From contig NC_087062.1 of NCBI RefSeq assembly GCF_963678635.1, positions 96,713,705 through 96,773,704 on the forward strand: a DNA stretch of 60,000 nucleotides, read 5' to 3'. This document shows positions 24,384 to 33,279 of the stretch, piece by piece (position 1 is the first letter of the stretch; each line of letters starts with the position of its first letter). The notes beneath the pieces were generated by a model that was not told the DNA's origin, ran no database searches, and saw only the letters and a list, made by a program, of their open reading frames with translations. The position numbers and the translations under genes are program-made. Source of the DNA: Symsagittifera roscoffensis. Lineage: Eukaryota > Xenacoelomorpha > Acoela > Convolutidae.

Positions 24384-24985
24384 GATCCTTCACTCTGCAT
24401 CCCACACCACATCCTACTTACATCATAAATCTCATACTTTCCTTCATCCTGCTTCTTTCATCATGCTTTCTTCATCCTAAGTCCAACGTCAAGCATATTG
24501 CATTCTAAATCATACGTCCTACACGATATTCGTAAATCTTACATACTAAATCCTACCTCCTACACTCTGCACGTACTAAATCCTACATCCTACACCCTAC
24601 ACCGTACACTTCTATTTTGTTCACCGTACCTACATCCTATATCAAACATCCTACAACCTACATTATATGCCCTGCATTTTAAAACCTATATCCTACAACC
24701 CACACCTAAACACATAATACATCCTACATCCTCTATCCTGCAATATACAATCCATCTCCTAGTTTACTAGTTTATACAAATTTTATTCTATCTTATAAAG
24801 CTTGTAACGTGAAATCTAATACTCTATCTTTATCCTACATCCTATATAAAACAGCATACATCTCACCTCTTGCAATCGATGTACTACATCTTACATCTTA
24901 CATTATATAACCCTCCTCCTACATGTTCTCTAGAATATAACTTACTACAACCCTAAAAATCTAAATCCTCCTCTCTACATCCGTG
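24384..24985. repeat. Degenerate ATCCTAC heptamer satellite
   Basis: The plus strand is dominated by variants of ATCCTAC/ACCCTAC (for example CCTACATCCTACACCCTAC near 24580). The C+T richness and seven-base spacing are clear, but the array is interrupted and degenerate. The 90-codon open frame across it is a product of the repeat. Confidence 0.8.
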
Positions 24986-26800
24986 AAAATTTGTGAAAGT
25001 CATCCGCAACGGACAAAATTTTGTGGATCTACAAACATCAAAAAAAGTGAAAACAAAAACCGTAGACTGAAACGCTGTTCGACATTACAAGGTCGAAATG
25101 TGCTCTGGAAAAGCGCACAATTTGGTGTATGCTTCCAGAGACCGGTCTTTACACATGTTAAAATTTTGTCGGAACGATCAAACAAAACGAAAGTATGAAG
25201 AAGGACAAGAGAGCGCCCTTGTTGTGGAATCCGCTCAAGTTTCTCAAAAACAACAGTTTGGCCCCGTAAGGAAAACAGGTTGAAACATAGATAAAAACCA
25301 ATATCCGAATGAGGAAACACAAGAGAATTTCAAATCAATGATACAGGTGAAAACTTAGGAAAACGTTCACTTAATTTGTTATAGATAATTTATCCAAATT
25401 CTGTAAACTAAAAATTTTTATTCATGATTCTTGCAGGAATTAATAAAACAACATGGTGTTCTAAGAGCACAAATAGTTGATAATACCTCAAGTTTATCCT
25501 GTAACGCGTTGTCAGAATTCAAAAACAACAATTATACATAGATTTATTGGATGCAGAAATTTTTGATCACAGAGGCATGCAAATCCCAGTTTTAAGTTGG
25601 AGTGCTTATATATCTTTACCAAGTTTTTGCTATGCACAAAAAAAGTGCACTACAAACGTTTTGGGTGAAAAAAAGAAAGCACTGGCTGAGAACTATAAAC
25701 CCCAAAGGGCGAACTCTCAAAACGGAGGAAAAGAAAGCAAAGTCGTCATCAATCAAGGTTAAATGAAAGGAAAGTATGGGAGCGGAATTCAGATTTTACT
25801 ATAGTCTAGCACATGATTCCTCCACAGTTATTGATCAACACAAAGAAAAAAAGGGTAATCGACACCTCAAGCAATGCGCATCTTCCTCCGGAGGCAAATG
25901 AAGAGACTAGAGGAAAAACCAAGAAAAACTGGCCATCTGATGCCAACTTGATGGTCACGCCAAAATAGGCCATAAGAAAAAAAAACGGAACAAATTTTCA
26001 ACCGCAAAAATAGGGGTAACTCCAGAAGGACGTTCAAAAGGAATATGATTATTGAACGGTAAGAGAGTCAGTAAATCGAACGAGAGAATGATTTTTTACT
26101 CGATGATGTTCGCTCTGGCTTTTCCTCTGCGAATGAGTTCCTTCCGAAACGTAATCGGATTTAAAAAAACAAATAACAGGAAACGAGCAAGTTAGAGACT
26201 ACATAAAAGAAGCTCTGCATCTTAAAACAGAGGTCGCTTATTACGTTAAGTGTGAAAAACTATAAGTCAGTAGTTGTATTATTTGAAAACGCTGTGCATT
26301 TTTCTCCGAAATCATATTTTGTATTCTATATCTTTGTCCGATTATTGTTATCGGTGAAGATCAATTTGACTCATCCGGAGATACATACTGTCAAATACTT
26401 TAACATCTACGATGTTTTTTATGAGGTCCTAATTAGGACAGAATCCTTGCAAACAATACAGGAAACAAAAGAGCTAGTTGTCTTACTTTTCATTTTTGGT
26501 ACAATCGTAAGAGACTATTTGGCACCGAAACTGGATTTAGTAGATTCGCTTAAAAAAGAACATTGTGCTTAAGTTTTTTTTCTGTTGTTTTTGTTCACAT
26601 TCGACAAAATTTAAGAAAATTTAAATAAGTGAATTCGGTGAATTAAAAACGAATTATCAGAGAACTTGAAATCAACCAGAAAAGTATATTTTCATTTAGA
26701 ATAAGTCTGCATATTTTTTTTTGGTTTTTTGGGGCCCTCAATGCTATTTGACAAAATTTACGATAATCAATTCAATTTCATGATGCAACATTCTGGATCG
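24986..26800. other. No recognisable feature
   Basis: Somewhat less AT-rich sequence with several short open frames on both strands (for example 25000-25320 minus, 26252-26572 plus). None shows a domain, motif or repeat that I recognise. It may be old transposon sequence. Confidence 0.45.
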
Positions 26801-27225
26801 AGGTCGTGGATTTATATTCAGACAGTGTGGCCCAGAATTTAGCTTGTTCAGGCCCTTGGGACCACAATATGGTACGTTAAGACCAAGTAGACCAGAAACA
26901 ACTATGTTCAGGCCTTTTGGGCCTGAGTGGGTCCGTTTTCAGACCATGTGCACTAAAGAAATCCGGTTTCAGACCGTGTGGACCGAAAGAAGCCGGTTTC
27001 AGACAGTGTGGAACGAGTGAAATCTGGATTTATATCGCTTGGACCGAAAGAATGTGGTTTAGTAAAATGTGGACTAAATAACCCCTGGTTGAGAACATAT
27101 GTACCGAATGAGACCGAACCAGACCTTATGGACCGGAAAACTTTGCTTCGTGATTTTGAACCTCGTAAACCAATAAATTTCGGCACCAGATCATTCGGAC
27201 CATTTATTTGGTTTTAAGACAAAGG
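26801..27225. repeat. Degenerate ~30-bp minisatellite
   Basis: Repeated variants of GGTTTCAGACCGTGTGGACC, spaced by about 30 bp and best preserved at 26963-27060. Flanking units are progressively more diverged. Open frames across it on both strands are repeat artefacts. Confidence 0.7.
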
Positions 27226-28000
27226 GTCCACTAAAAACTACAAACGTACCGGATTATTCTGCTTATTGCAACTGTTTAACAGATCTGCGAGCAAATCAAT
27301 CCGACAATAAGCTCTTGGTGATTTTTTGTTCGTGATTGATTTGTTTTGACGGAGTCGACTTTTTGTTTCGATTTTATGTTCGACCCGTATCGGTCAAAAA
27401 AACGCAAATTTATCATGTATTCAACCCGCGTGTATACTACCCGCATGTGTTCAGACTTTGCAGCGTTATGTCTAGCTTTTGCGGACTTTGATTTGCGTGG
27501 CGACTATGAATTTTGGGTCCCCATGGTGATCGATTCAGAGTTTCGAAGTCCGAACATGAAACCACGACCTATAGTAATAATTGTTGGCGATCTGAATACT
27601 TTAAATTTCAATCAGTTGACAAAATTACCAGGCTACAAACTTCTGCAATTGCAAGGACAGTGTTTTTTTCAATGAGCAGTGATATATTTTAAAAAGACCT
27701 CTTACAACAACCATCAGAAAAATTTTAAAAGCTCGCCTTCTTGCAGCAATCATCAGAGAACTTCGTATCTTACAGCAATCATCAAAGAACTTCTTCATGC
27801 AAGGTTAAAAAGTGGGCGTATTCCTTTAAAATTGATTTGGGAAAAAACTAACCGCATAATCAAAAATTAAACTAACCAAAATGGTGAAAGTTGGATACTC
27901 ATCACACTACATACAAAATCATATTATCTTTGGAAGTGTTTCTGATTCACTGATTTTTTCTCTTAAATACTTCTAAAAATCTTCGATTAAAAATCTTCAA
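27226..28000. other. Mostly featureless; short repeat at 27701-27805
   Basis: An open frame at 27346-27675 has no recognisable domain. At 27701-27805 there are about three diverged copies of a 30-39-bp unit containing CAGCAATCATCA. Nothing else is identifiable. Confidence 0.4.
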
Positions 28001-28177
28001 AAAAATTCGCACCAATTTTTCACCGCTATTTCTTTAGAGTTGCTGTAAGAAATTACATTTTACATTCAGTTTCATCAGCAATGCAGTCAATATTTTCTTT
28101 AACAAAAAAAATACTCATCTCACTTTTATTGATTTGCAGTATTTCTGTTACCAATAAGGTTGAAATCACAAAAGGGG

Positions 28178-28377
28178 NNNNNNNNNNNNNNNNNNNNNNN
28201 NNNNNNNNNNNNNNNNNNNNNNNNNNNNNNNNNNNNNNNNNNNNNNNNNNNNNNNNNNNNNNNNNNNNNNNNNNNNNNNNNNNNNNNNNNNNNNNNNNNN
28301 NNNNNNNNNNNNNNNNNNNNNNNNNNNNNNNNNNNNNNNNNNNNNNNNNNNNNNNNNNNNNNNNNNNNNNNNNNNNN
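28178..28377. other. Assembly gap (200 N)
   Basis: Exactly 200 N bases, a typical placeholder gap whose true length is unknown. It interrupts the minus-strand non-LTR reverse transcriptase fragment, so sequence on either side need not be adjacent in the genome. Confidence 0.99.
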
Positions 28378-28775
28378 ATTTTTTCAAGCTCCATAAATTT
28401 TTCGTCGAGCAATTCTTTTCGGCAAAGTTCGCCGATTGGAGATCCTAAAATGAGGAGTTCTTCTTTTGTTTTTATTTTTATTTTGGGGCATATTTTTCGA
28501 AATTGTGTTAAAATTGAATTATACTGTGTACTAGTAGTCGGTCCCAAAAAACAAAGTTCACACTTCTCAGTGTTTAAGCTCAGGCCGTAAATTTGTTCCG
28601 ATTTCAGAATGTTTTTAAGGTCCCGGAGTACTATCTTATAGTCATCGGCTAAATTCTCATCATCTAAATACCAGATGTTAATTTTCGACTCCAACTGTTT
28701 GACTAGTGTATGACTTATTTCCGCAAAAAGGGATGGGGCTTCAGGATCACCTTGCTGAGTTCCGTCTTCTGACAT
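28378..28775 (-). pseudogene. Non-LTR retrotransposon reverse transcriptase palm fragment
   Basis: The minus strand encodes GTQQGDPEAPSLFAEISH and, after a short spacer, INIWYLDDENLADDY, then LSLNTEKCELCFLG and ELLILGSPIG. These are the QGDP, Y-L-D-D (catalytic aspartates), Lys-containing and L-G-S-P motifs of non-LTR (LINE-type) reverse transcriptases. The frame enters the 200-base gap at 28377. Upstream fingers and endonuclease domains are absent. It is an isolated fragment. Confidence 0.8.
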
Positions 28776-28837
28776 TATGATAGAGCTTCCGTAAAAAAAG
28801 TAACTAGGTTTACCCTACGCGCAATGGGTGTTATTAT

Positions 28838-29231
28838 GTCAGGTTTGAATGCCTAGAGAATCTCCCTGCACTTTTGAGGCAAGAAAGACTATGCCAACCA
28901 TCCTCGGTAACGTCTTTTCCGCACACGCATTTATGCCGTTCGCATATTTTTGATCCTAATCGAAGTCCTATCGCAATTCTGAGTTGTTGTTTCGACAGTT
29001 TTTACCTTAAATTTTTGCACGGGATGACGTTCAACCATTGGGAGCCAAATCTATCTTGGAACGCGTTGAACCTTTTTACGTTCGTTGGTTCGAGTCGTAA
29101 AATCAAGTCTGCAATTTCTCTGTCAAAAATTGGCTCCGTCCAATTTTTTTGGATTTCATTTTCCGGAGCCATTTCAATTTTTCCAAGGTCAAACCACCGT
29201 TTAAGCGCATCATCATAGGTTCCATCCACAT
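28838..29231 (-). pseudogene. C-terminal region of the same type of non-LTR retrotransposon protein
   Basis: Minus-strand translation gives RFGSQWLNVIPCKNLR, a stop codon, then [19 protein letters not shown] and [19 protein letters not shown]. This Cys/His-rich segment is normally found downstream of the palm in non-LTR proteins with the QQGDP...WYLDD signature. Here it lies upstream of the palm fragment on the minus strand, so the two pieces are rearranged or come from two copies. It is cut at 29231 by the 5' LTR. Confidence 0.7.
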
Positions 29232-30117
29232 TGTGCCATTCTGCCAGATGACACAGCATAACCTTCCCGCGACAGAAATAAAAGTGACTAAAGGCCTTAT
29301 GAACAGAAAAGTGTTGCGACGGAGGGTCAGAATGTTCTAGAATTTTTATTTTTAAAATTTCGATTTGAAGGAGAACATTTCTGAGAAATAGAAAAAAGAC
29401 GGCCATTTTGAATAAAATAGAGAAAAATCAGAACGACGCCATATTTTGTGACGAACGGTTGTATCCGAGACGAGAAAATTACGGAGCCTCTTATCGTGGC
29501 AATAACACACGATAAGGACCTTAGTGACGGATATTTGTGGAGACGGAGGCTTCAGTGGGGGGAAGAGAAATACCACGGAACCCTCCCGGGACACGAAATA
29601 TAGGAGATAAGAGTGTTGTCTCAAGAAAATCACGGGAGCGGAGGCTTGGTCCCCCAGAGACTGTTATATGTGAAGGGACTGTGTAAACTAGCCATAACAG
29701 TTGCTGTAATGTCCTAGATCTGAATTAAACACTGATATTATTTGATATTTCAGGACATGAGTAGATAGAAAAAGGAAAGGGTCAATCCATCTCCAATGGA
29801 TTTAATATAAAACTGTCACACAAAAACATATAAAAATAGGTTGTTCGAGCCGTGTTTTTAATGACAATCACGTAGTCTGAGGATCCGAGACTCAGCTATG
29901 TGGTTGTGTTCGCATGCAAACGAAAGCTGATCAAAAGTCGTTTGACTGATGGCCTAAAAATGGTAACTTTTTACTTTGCCCTAAACAGACCAGAAAATCA
30001 ACTGGCAAGGTCGAGACGGTGAAAAACGAGTAGAATTAAGGTAACTGACGCCTGCCAGTCGTCAATAGGTACTTTTTCTACGCTCCGTCGCTGTGTGATA
30101 TTTGGGCGAATGTTACA
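29232..30117 (+). repeat. 5' LTR (886 bp)
   Basis: Starts TGTGCCATT and ends AATGTTACA. It aligns without gaps to 52804-53689, with about 24 mismatches by hand count (about 97% identity), mostly transitions. Six of the mismatches cluster within about 15 bp near 29435-29450. The last 60 bases are identical. Expected roles are promoter, transcript start and polyadenylation signals. Confidence 0.95.
29806..29812 (+). promoter_or_regulatory. Candidate TATA box in the LTR
   Basis: TATAAAA occurs here and is unchanged in the 3' LTR. A second TATAAAA at 29829-29835 is altered in the 3' LTR to TATAGAA. I cannot fix the transcription start. An AATAAA at 29411 lies upstream of these TATA boxes, so it is unlikely to be the functional poly(A) signal if they are used. 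Confidence 0.35.
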
Positions 30118-30129
30118 TAGACGTTTTTA

Positions 30130-30147
30130 TGGCGCTCCTGGGTGGGC
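30130..30147 (+). promoter_or_regulatory. Candidate primer-binding site, tRNA-Asn-like
   Basis: TGGCGCTCCTGGGTGGGC starts 12 nt after the 5' LTR. TGG would pair with the tRNA 3' CCA. The next C pairs with a G discriminator base, as in eukaryotic tRNA-Asn. GGGTGGGC is the complement of the T-arm 3' strand of tRNA-Asn as I recall it. The acceptor-stem portion depends on the host tRNA. The spacing is a little long for a PBS. Confidence 0.55.
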
Positions 30148-30195
30148 CTGTTAAAGGCATGAAACCATCATGATCAGCAAGCGTTTCAGCGACGT

Positions 30196-30334
30196 ACCCT
30201 CCGCTCCGGGCGTATGCCCGAGTTAGAGGCCTTAATGACCGTTTTCGTACTAGGGGGAAGGTGCGTACCCCTCCGTCTAGTACGATTTAGCTTTTTAACT
30301 TAGTTAACACCGAAAATTCCGGGGGCCGGAGGGT
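30196..30334 (+). promoter_or_regulatory. Leader structure module I
   Basis: ACCCTCCG (30196-30203) can pair with CGGAGGGT (30327-30334). Inside are a CGGGC-GTAT-GCCCG tetraloop hairpin (30207-30220) and a CGTACTAG/CTAGTACG stem (30246-30253 with 30277-30284). The inner sequence GAGTTAGAGGCCTTAAT resembles the loop arm of module III. Confidence 0.6.
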
Positions 30335-30641
30335 TAGGTGGGAAATCTAGAGCCCGCTTGTCCTGAGGTCCCAGGACCAAAAACAATTAAAGAGAAAGCG
30401 TAAAACCAAACAAAAAAAGTGTATAACCAAGAAAAAGCCAAAAATAAATTTATTTGAAAACAAAAAAGTACAAAAAACAGTAAAAAATCCAAAAAAGACC
30501 AAAAACAGTAAAAAAATCATAAAGTGACAGTTTATATGTTGTTTCCGGACGAGATGTGATCTGACCTTCCTATTTGTTGTTGTTTCAGATTGATTTATAT
30601 CTTTCTGATAGAAAGATTGTGTGTTTTGGTGAAGGGTTGGA

Positions 30642-30710
30642 TACCCTCCCTCGAGTGTAATTTGAGTGTTTAAGCACGTTAATGGTGATTTTGCCGGTGA
30701 CCGGAGGGTA
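30642..30710 (+). promoter_or_regulatory. Leader structure module II
   Basis: TACCCTCC (30642-30649) can pair with GGAGGGTA (30703-30710). The interior (GAGTGTTTAAGCACGTTAAT) aligns loosely with the interior of modules I and III. It contains the last ATG before the ATG-free tract. Confidence 0.5.
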
Positions 30711-30867
30711 GAGTGGCAAGCTGATCAACGTGCTCCACACTCAACAGGGACACCAAGGACAACATCCGCAACGACTGTTGGGTATCGTTGAAGCAATTTT
30801 AGTATCGTTCGGGTACTATTTCCTTAAAACTTAAGTGGTGGGGGGCACGATTGGCGCGGTCCGATTG

Positions 30868-30936
30868 TACCCTCCATCGATTGCAAATTTCCGAGTTAAG
30901 GGTCTTAATTCGGATATTTTGGTGCAAAGGAGGGTA
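30868..30936 (+). promoter_or_regulatory. Leader structure module III (best nested stem)
   Basis: Three nested helices: TACCCTCC/GGAGGGTA (30868-30875 with 30929-30936), TTGCA/TGCAA (30881-30885 with 30923-30927) and TCCGAGTTAAG/CTTAATTCGGA (30890-30900 with 30904-30914; 11 pairs, one G-U, GGT loop). This is well beyond a chance hairpin. Confidence 0.65.
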
Positions 30937-31344
30937 TAGTACTATTTATTAACGACTATTTATAGATTATTGTCCTTACTATATATTACTTATCTCCTAT
31001 TTAGACCCAAGAAACACCCATTTTTTGTCGAAAATTACCAATTTTCGACCAAACTGTAGACCCCCAAATTTTTGGATATCCGAGCTTTTCCGAACAACAA
31101 AAAGCTTTTATATAGAGAGTAGCCACGTAGTTCGATCCCCTTTATTAAAGAAACCGCGTGAGCAAAGATTCAGTAGAAGTTAGGAAAACGAGAATTTTTC
31201 GACCAAAATTTTGATAATTTTCTGTATTTTGTCAATCTGTTTTGGGGATCGATTTTTTGAGTTTTTAGAGTTAGAGCAATAAAATTTTTTGCGTTAGGAG
31301 CGTGCTAGCATAACGTGCTCGGTTACTAGAGAAATTTTTGGATA

Positions 31345-31411
31345 ACCCTCCGAGTAGCTCCGTGGATAGAGCTAACGACTTAAGGTTTGGAAAAGGAAAG
31401 AATCGGAGGGT
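31345..31411 (+). promoter_or_regulatory. Leader structure module IV
   Basis: ACCCTCCGA (31345-31353) pairs with TCGGAGGGT (31403-31411). An inner AGCTC/GAGCT stem lies at 31356-31360 with 31369-31373. Confidence 0.5.
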
Positions 31412-31742
31412 CCAAATTTGATAGTTTTTGGCCAAATTTTTGTTTCTAAACCAATTTTGGTCCGGTTTTTTGCATTATTCCAGTGCCGTACAGGGCTACT
31501 ACGCTCATTTCAAGTATTTTTAGGCACTTTCGACCGGAATTGCGAAAAAAGTCTTTCAGATCCTACACAGGTGGTGAAAAAGGCCATTTTGACGAACGCG
31601 TTTTTGGCGATTTCTCAAAGACTAGTTATCCGATCGGGATAATTTTGGTACCATAAGTCGACGTTTTTGACCACTTTTCCGAATCGCAACCGTTTTTGGG
31701 TTGATTATTTCGGAAAAGAAAAATTTTTTAGAATTTGTTGGT

Positions 31743-31774
31743 TCGGAGGGTCCAAGTAACGGGCAACCCTCCGA
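31743..31774 (+). promoter_or_regulatory. Leader hairpin V (inverted order)
   Basis: TCGGAGGGT (31743-31751) pairs with ACCCTCCGA (31766-31774) around a 14-nt loop. It uses the same two words as modules I-IV but in the opposite order. Confidence 0.55.
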
Positions 31775-31913
31775 GCGGCAGAAAATTTTATCAAAACATC
31801 TTTTTATTCAACTGGGAAGGTTGACCGTGTCAGCCAACCTAGTTTTAAGTCAGGTAGACCGCTTTCAGAGGCTTTACTGCGGTGATTTAACCCTTTTTCT
31901 TGATTTTGGGGGA

Positions 31914-32320
31914 ACCCTCCGAAGTGACCCTCCGGAGTCAGCTAAGCCCTTTAGCAACCCTCCTTAGTGGAAAATTTCCACGAGATCACCCTAAGAAGTT
32001 GAAACAGCTCCCCCTAGAACCCTTAGCTTATTTTGACGCTTTTTGAAGCTAGTAGGAGAACCTTCCAAGTGAGATCAGAAAATTTGAAAATTTTGGAGGT
32101 ACCCTCCGAAGTGACCCTCCGGAGCGTATTAAGCATCTTATTGACCCTCCTTAGTAAATTTAAGGGGACCCTCCGAAGTAACTTGGGTGATTAAGATACC
32201 CTCCTAAGTAACTTGAGTGATTGAGGTACCCTCCTAAGTAACTTGAGTGATTGAGGTACCCTCCGAGGTAACCCTCCGGAGTGTCTTAAACCTTCTAGCG
32301 ACCCTCCTTGTAAGAGACTT
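31914..32320 (+). repeat. ACCCTCC-rich tract with a 30-bp tandem repeat
   Basis: About a dozen copies of ACCCTCC in a row, many as ACCCTCCGAAGTGACCCTCC. At 32168, 32198, 32228 and 32258 a 30-bp unit (ACCCTCCTAAGTAACTTGAG plus 10 nt) starts in exact register. Each could compete for the upstream GGAGGGT partners. Confidence 0.8.
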
Positions 32321-32514
32321 GAGTAAACCTTCTGTGGCAATTTGGGAAACGGAAAATATCCATTTAATTAGGATCATATTAGGATATTAGGCGTGCTTAT
32401 CAGGGTCATAAGAACCCATTCTGACCCGGAAATTCGTGATCAACTTTGGATTCTATATTGGGTGTATTAGAAGTACCCGAACAAGATTTTTTTTGATTGT
32501 GATTTTGGTTGAGT

Positions 32515-32700
32515 GGTTGCCTTGAGCTACTTAATAGGAAAGTTCGGGCAATCCGGGAACAAATAAAGGAAGACCTCGGTGGGTGTATTAAGCAAATACA
32601 CACCCACTTGAGAAGAAGAATTGTTCCCTACTCTCGTGCACTTGGAGCAGTCCGAGTGTGGGAGAGCTTTTTCATAGATTTGACGAATTTTCGACCAAGA
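32515..32700 (+). ncRNA. Duplicated RNA-like domain, copy A
   Basis: Predicted helices: P1 GAGCT/AGTTC (32524-32528 with 32541-32545, one G-U); P2 GGGAACAA/TTGTTCCC (32555-32562 with 32621-32628); P3, a long hairpin inside P2 around GTGGGTGTATT (with a 2-nt bulge); P4 CTCTC/GAGAG (32631-32635 with 32662-32666), capped by CACTTGGA-GCAG-TCCGAGTG (32639-32658). It lies within the leader of the element and is most simply a cis-acting RNA structure. A through-reading open frame exists but has no ATG. Confidence 0.65.
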
Positions 32701-32870
32701 GGTTGCCTTGAGCTACTTAGTAGGACAGCTCGGGCAATCGCAGGACACCTAAAAGAAGACCTCGGTGGGTGTATTAGGCAAATACACACCCACTTGAGAA
32801 GACTGTGTCCTGGGCTTCGTTCTTTCGGATCGTTCCGATTGGGGGAAGTCTTTTTCTTTAAGACTAAGTT
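32701..32870 (+). ncRNA. Duplicated RNA-like domain, copy B
   Basis: Aligns to copy A at an offset of 186 nt. P1 is GAGCT/AGCTC (32710-32714 with 32727-32731). P2 is CAGGACAC/GTGTCCTG (32741-32748 with 32805-32812). P3 is almost unchanged. P4 is GGCTTC/GAAGTC (32813-32818 with 32845-32850), capped by TCGGA-TCGT-TCCGA (32825-32838). Four of eight P2 pairs differ from copy A by changes on both sides that keep pairing, and P4 has two more. Confidence 0.65.
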
Positions 32871-33279
32871 TTATTTATCTATTTCTGAATCATCACTGCT
32901 TTTTATCGAAGATTGTTTAATTTTAACAAAGCAGTGACTTGATAAATTGTGTGGCGATAAATTGATACTGACAAAAGGTCGCTGTCACCTGTAGGATATT
33001 CTTATCTGATTATCGATTGTGTGTTGTGTGTCGATTATATCTTGTGGAAACTTAGTGATACTGTCATACTATACAACCGGGTTGAGTTAGCATTATATCA
33101 ATACTGAGTAGACCCTGTGTGTAACTTTAGCTGAGTCACCAATTTAGTCGTGAGAGATCTAAGAGACATTTTGATACTGACGGAATCGAGTAGGCAGCGT
33201 TAAGTGATTTAACTAAATCTTGTTTGTGGTACGGTTGCATTGCCATCAAATTACGAATACTTTCATTTTGTACAAAACT

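Larger units (their letters stand above)
30118..33279 (+). promoter_or_regulatory. 3.1-kb leader with a 2.6-kb ATG-free tract
   Basis: This is the untranslated region between the 5' LTR and the ORF1 ATG. Eight ATG triplets fall in 30118-30684 (the last at 30682). From 30685 to 33279 there is none on the plus strand, while CAT appears about 20 times. An A-rich patch lies at 30380-30520. The tract contains nested hairpins closed by ACCCTCC/GGAGGGT, a 30-bp tandem repeat and a duplicated RNA-like domain (separate entries). Candidate splice signals that would remove all the early ATGs are AAG/GTAACT at 30040/30041 and CAATTTTAG ending at 30802, but this is only inference. Confidence 0.85.

Noticed and set aside
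24498-24770. 90-codon plus-strand frame
   Set aside because: Low-complexity translation of the ATCCTAC satellite.
27346-27675. 109-codon frame with an IIVGDLNT motif
   Set aside because: It resembles part of an endonuclease-type GD(L/F)N motif, but nothing else supports it and it starts with TTG.
29411-29416. AATAAA as the LTR poly(A) signal
   Set aside because: Lies upstream of the candidate TATA boxes, so it would not fall inside R unless transcription starts much earlier.
32509-32937. 142-codon open frame across the duplicated RNA domain
   Set aside because: No ATG. The differences between the two copies follow base pairing, so RNA structure explains them better than protein coding.
33220-33279. 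In-frame extension of ORF1 upstream of 33280
   Set aside because: It contains only a TTG and no ATG. The first ATG at 33280 follows the ATG-free leader and is the natural start.
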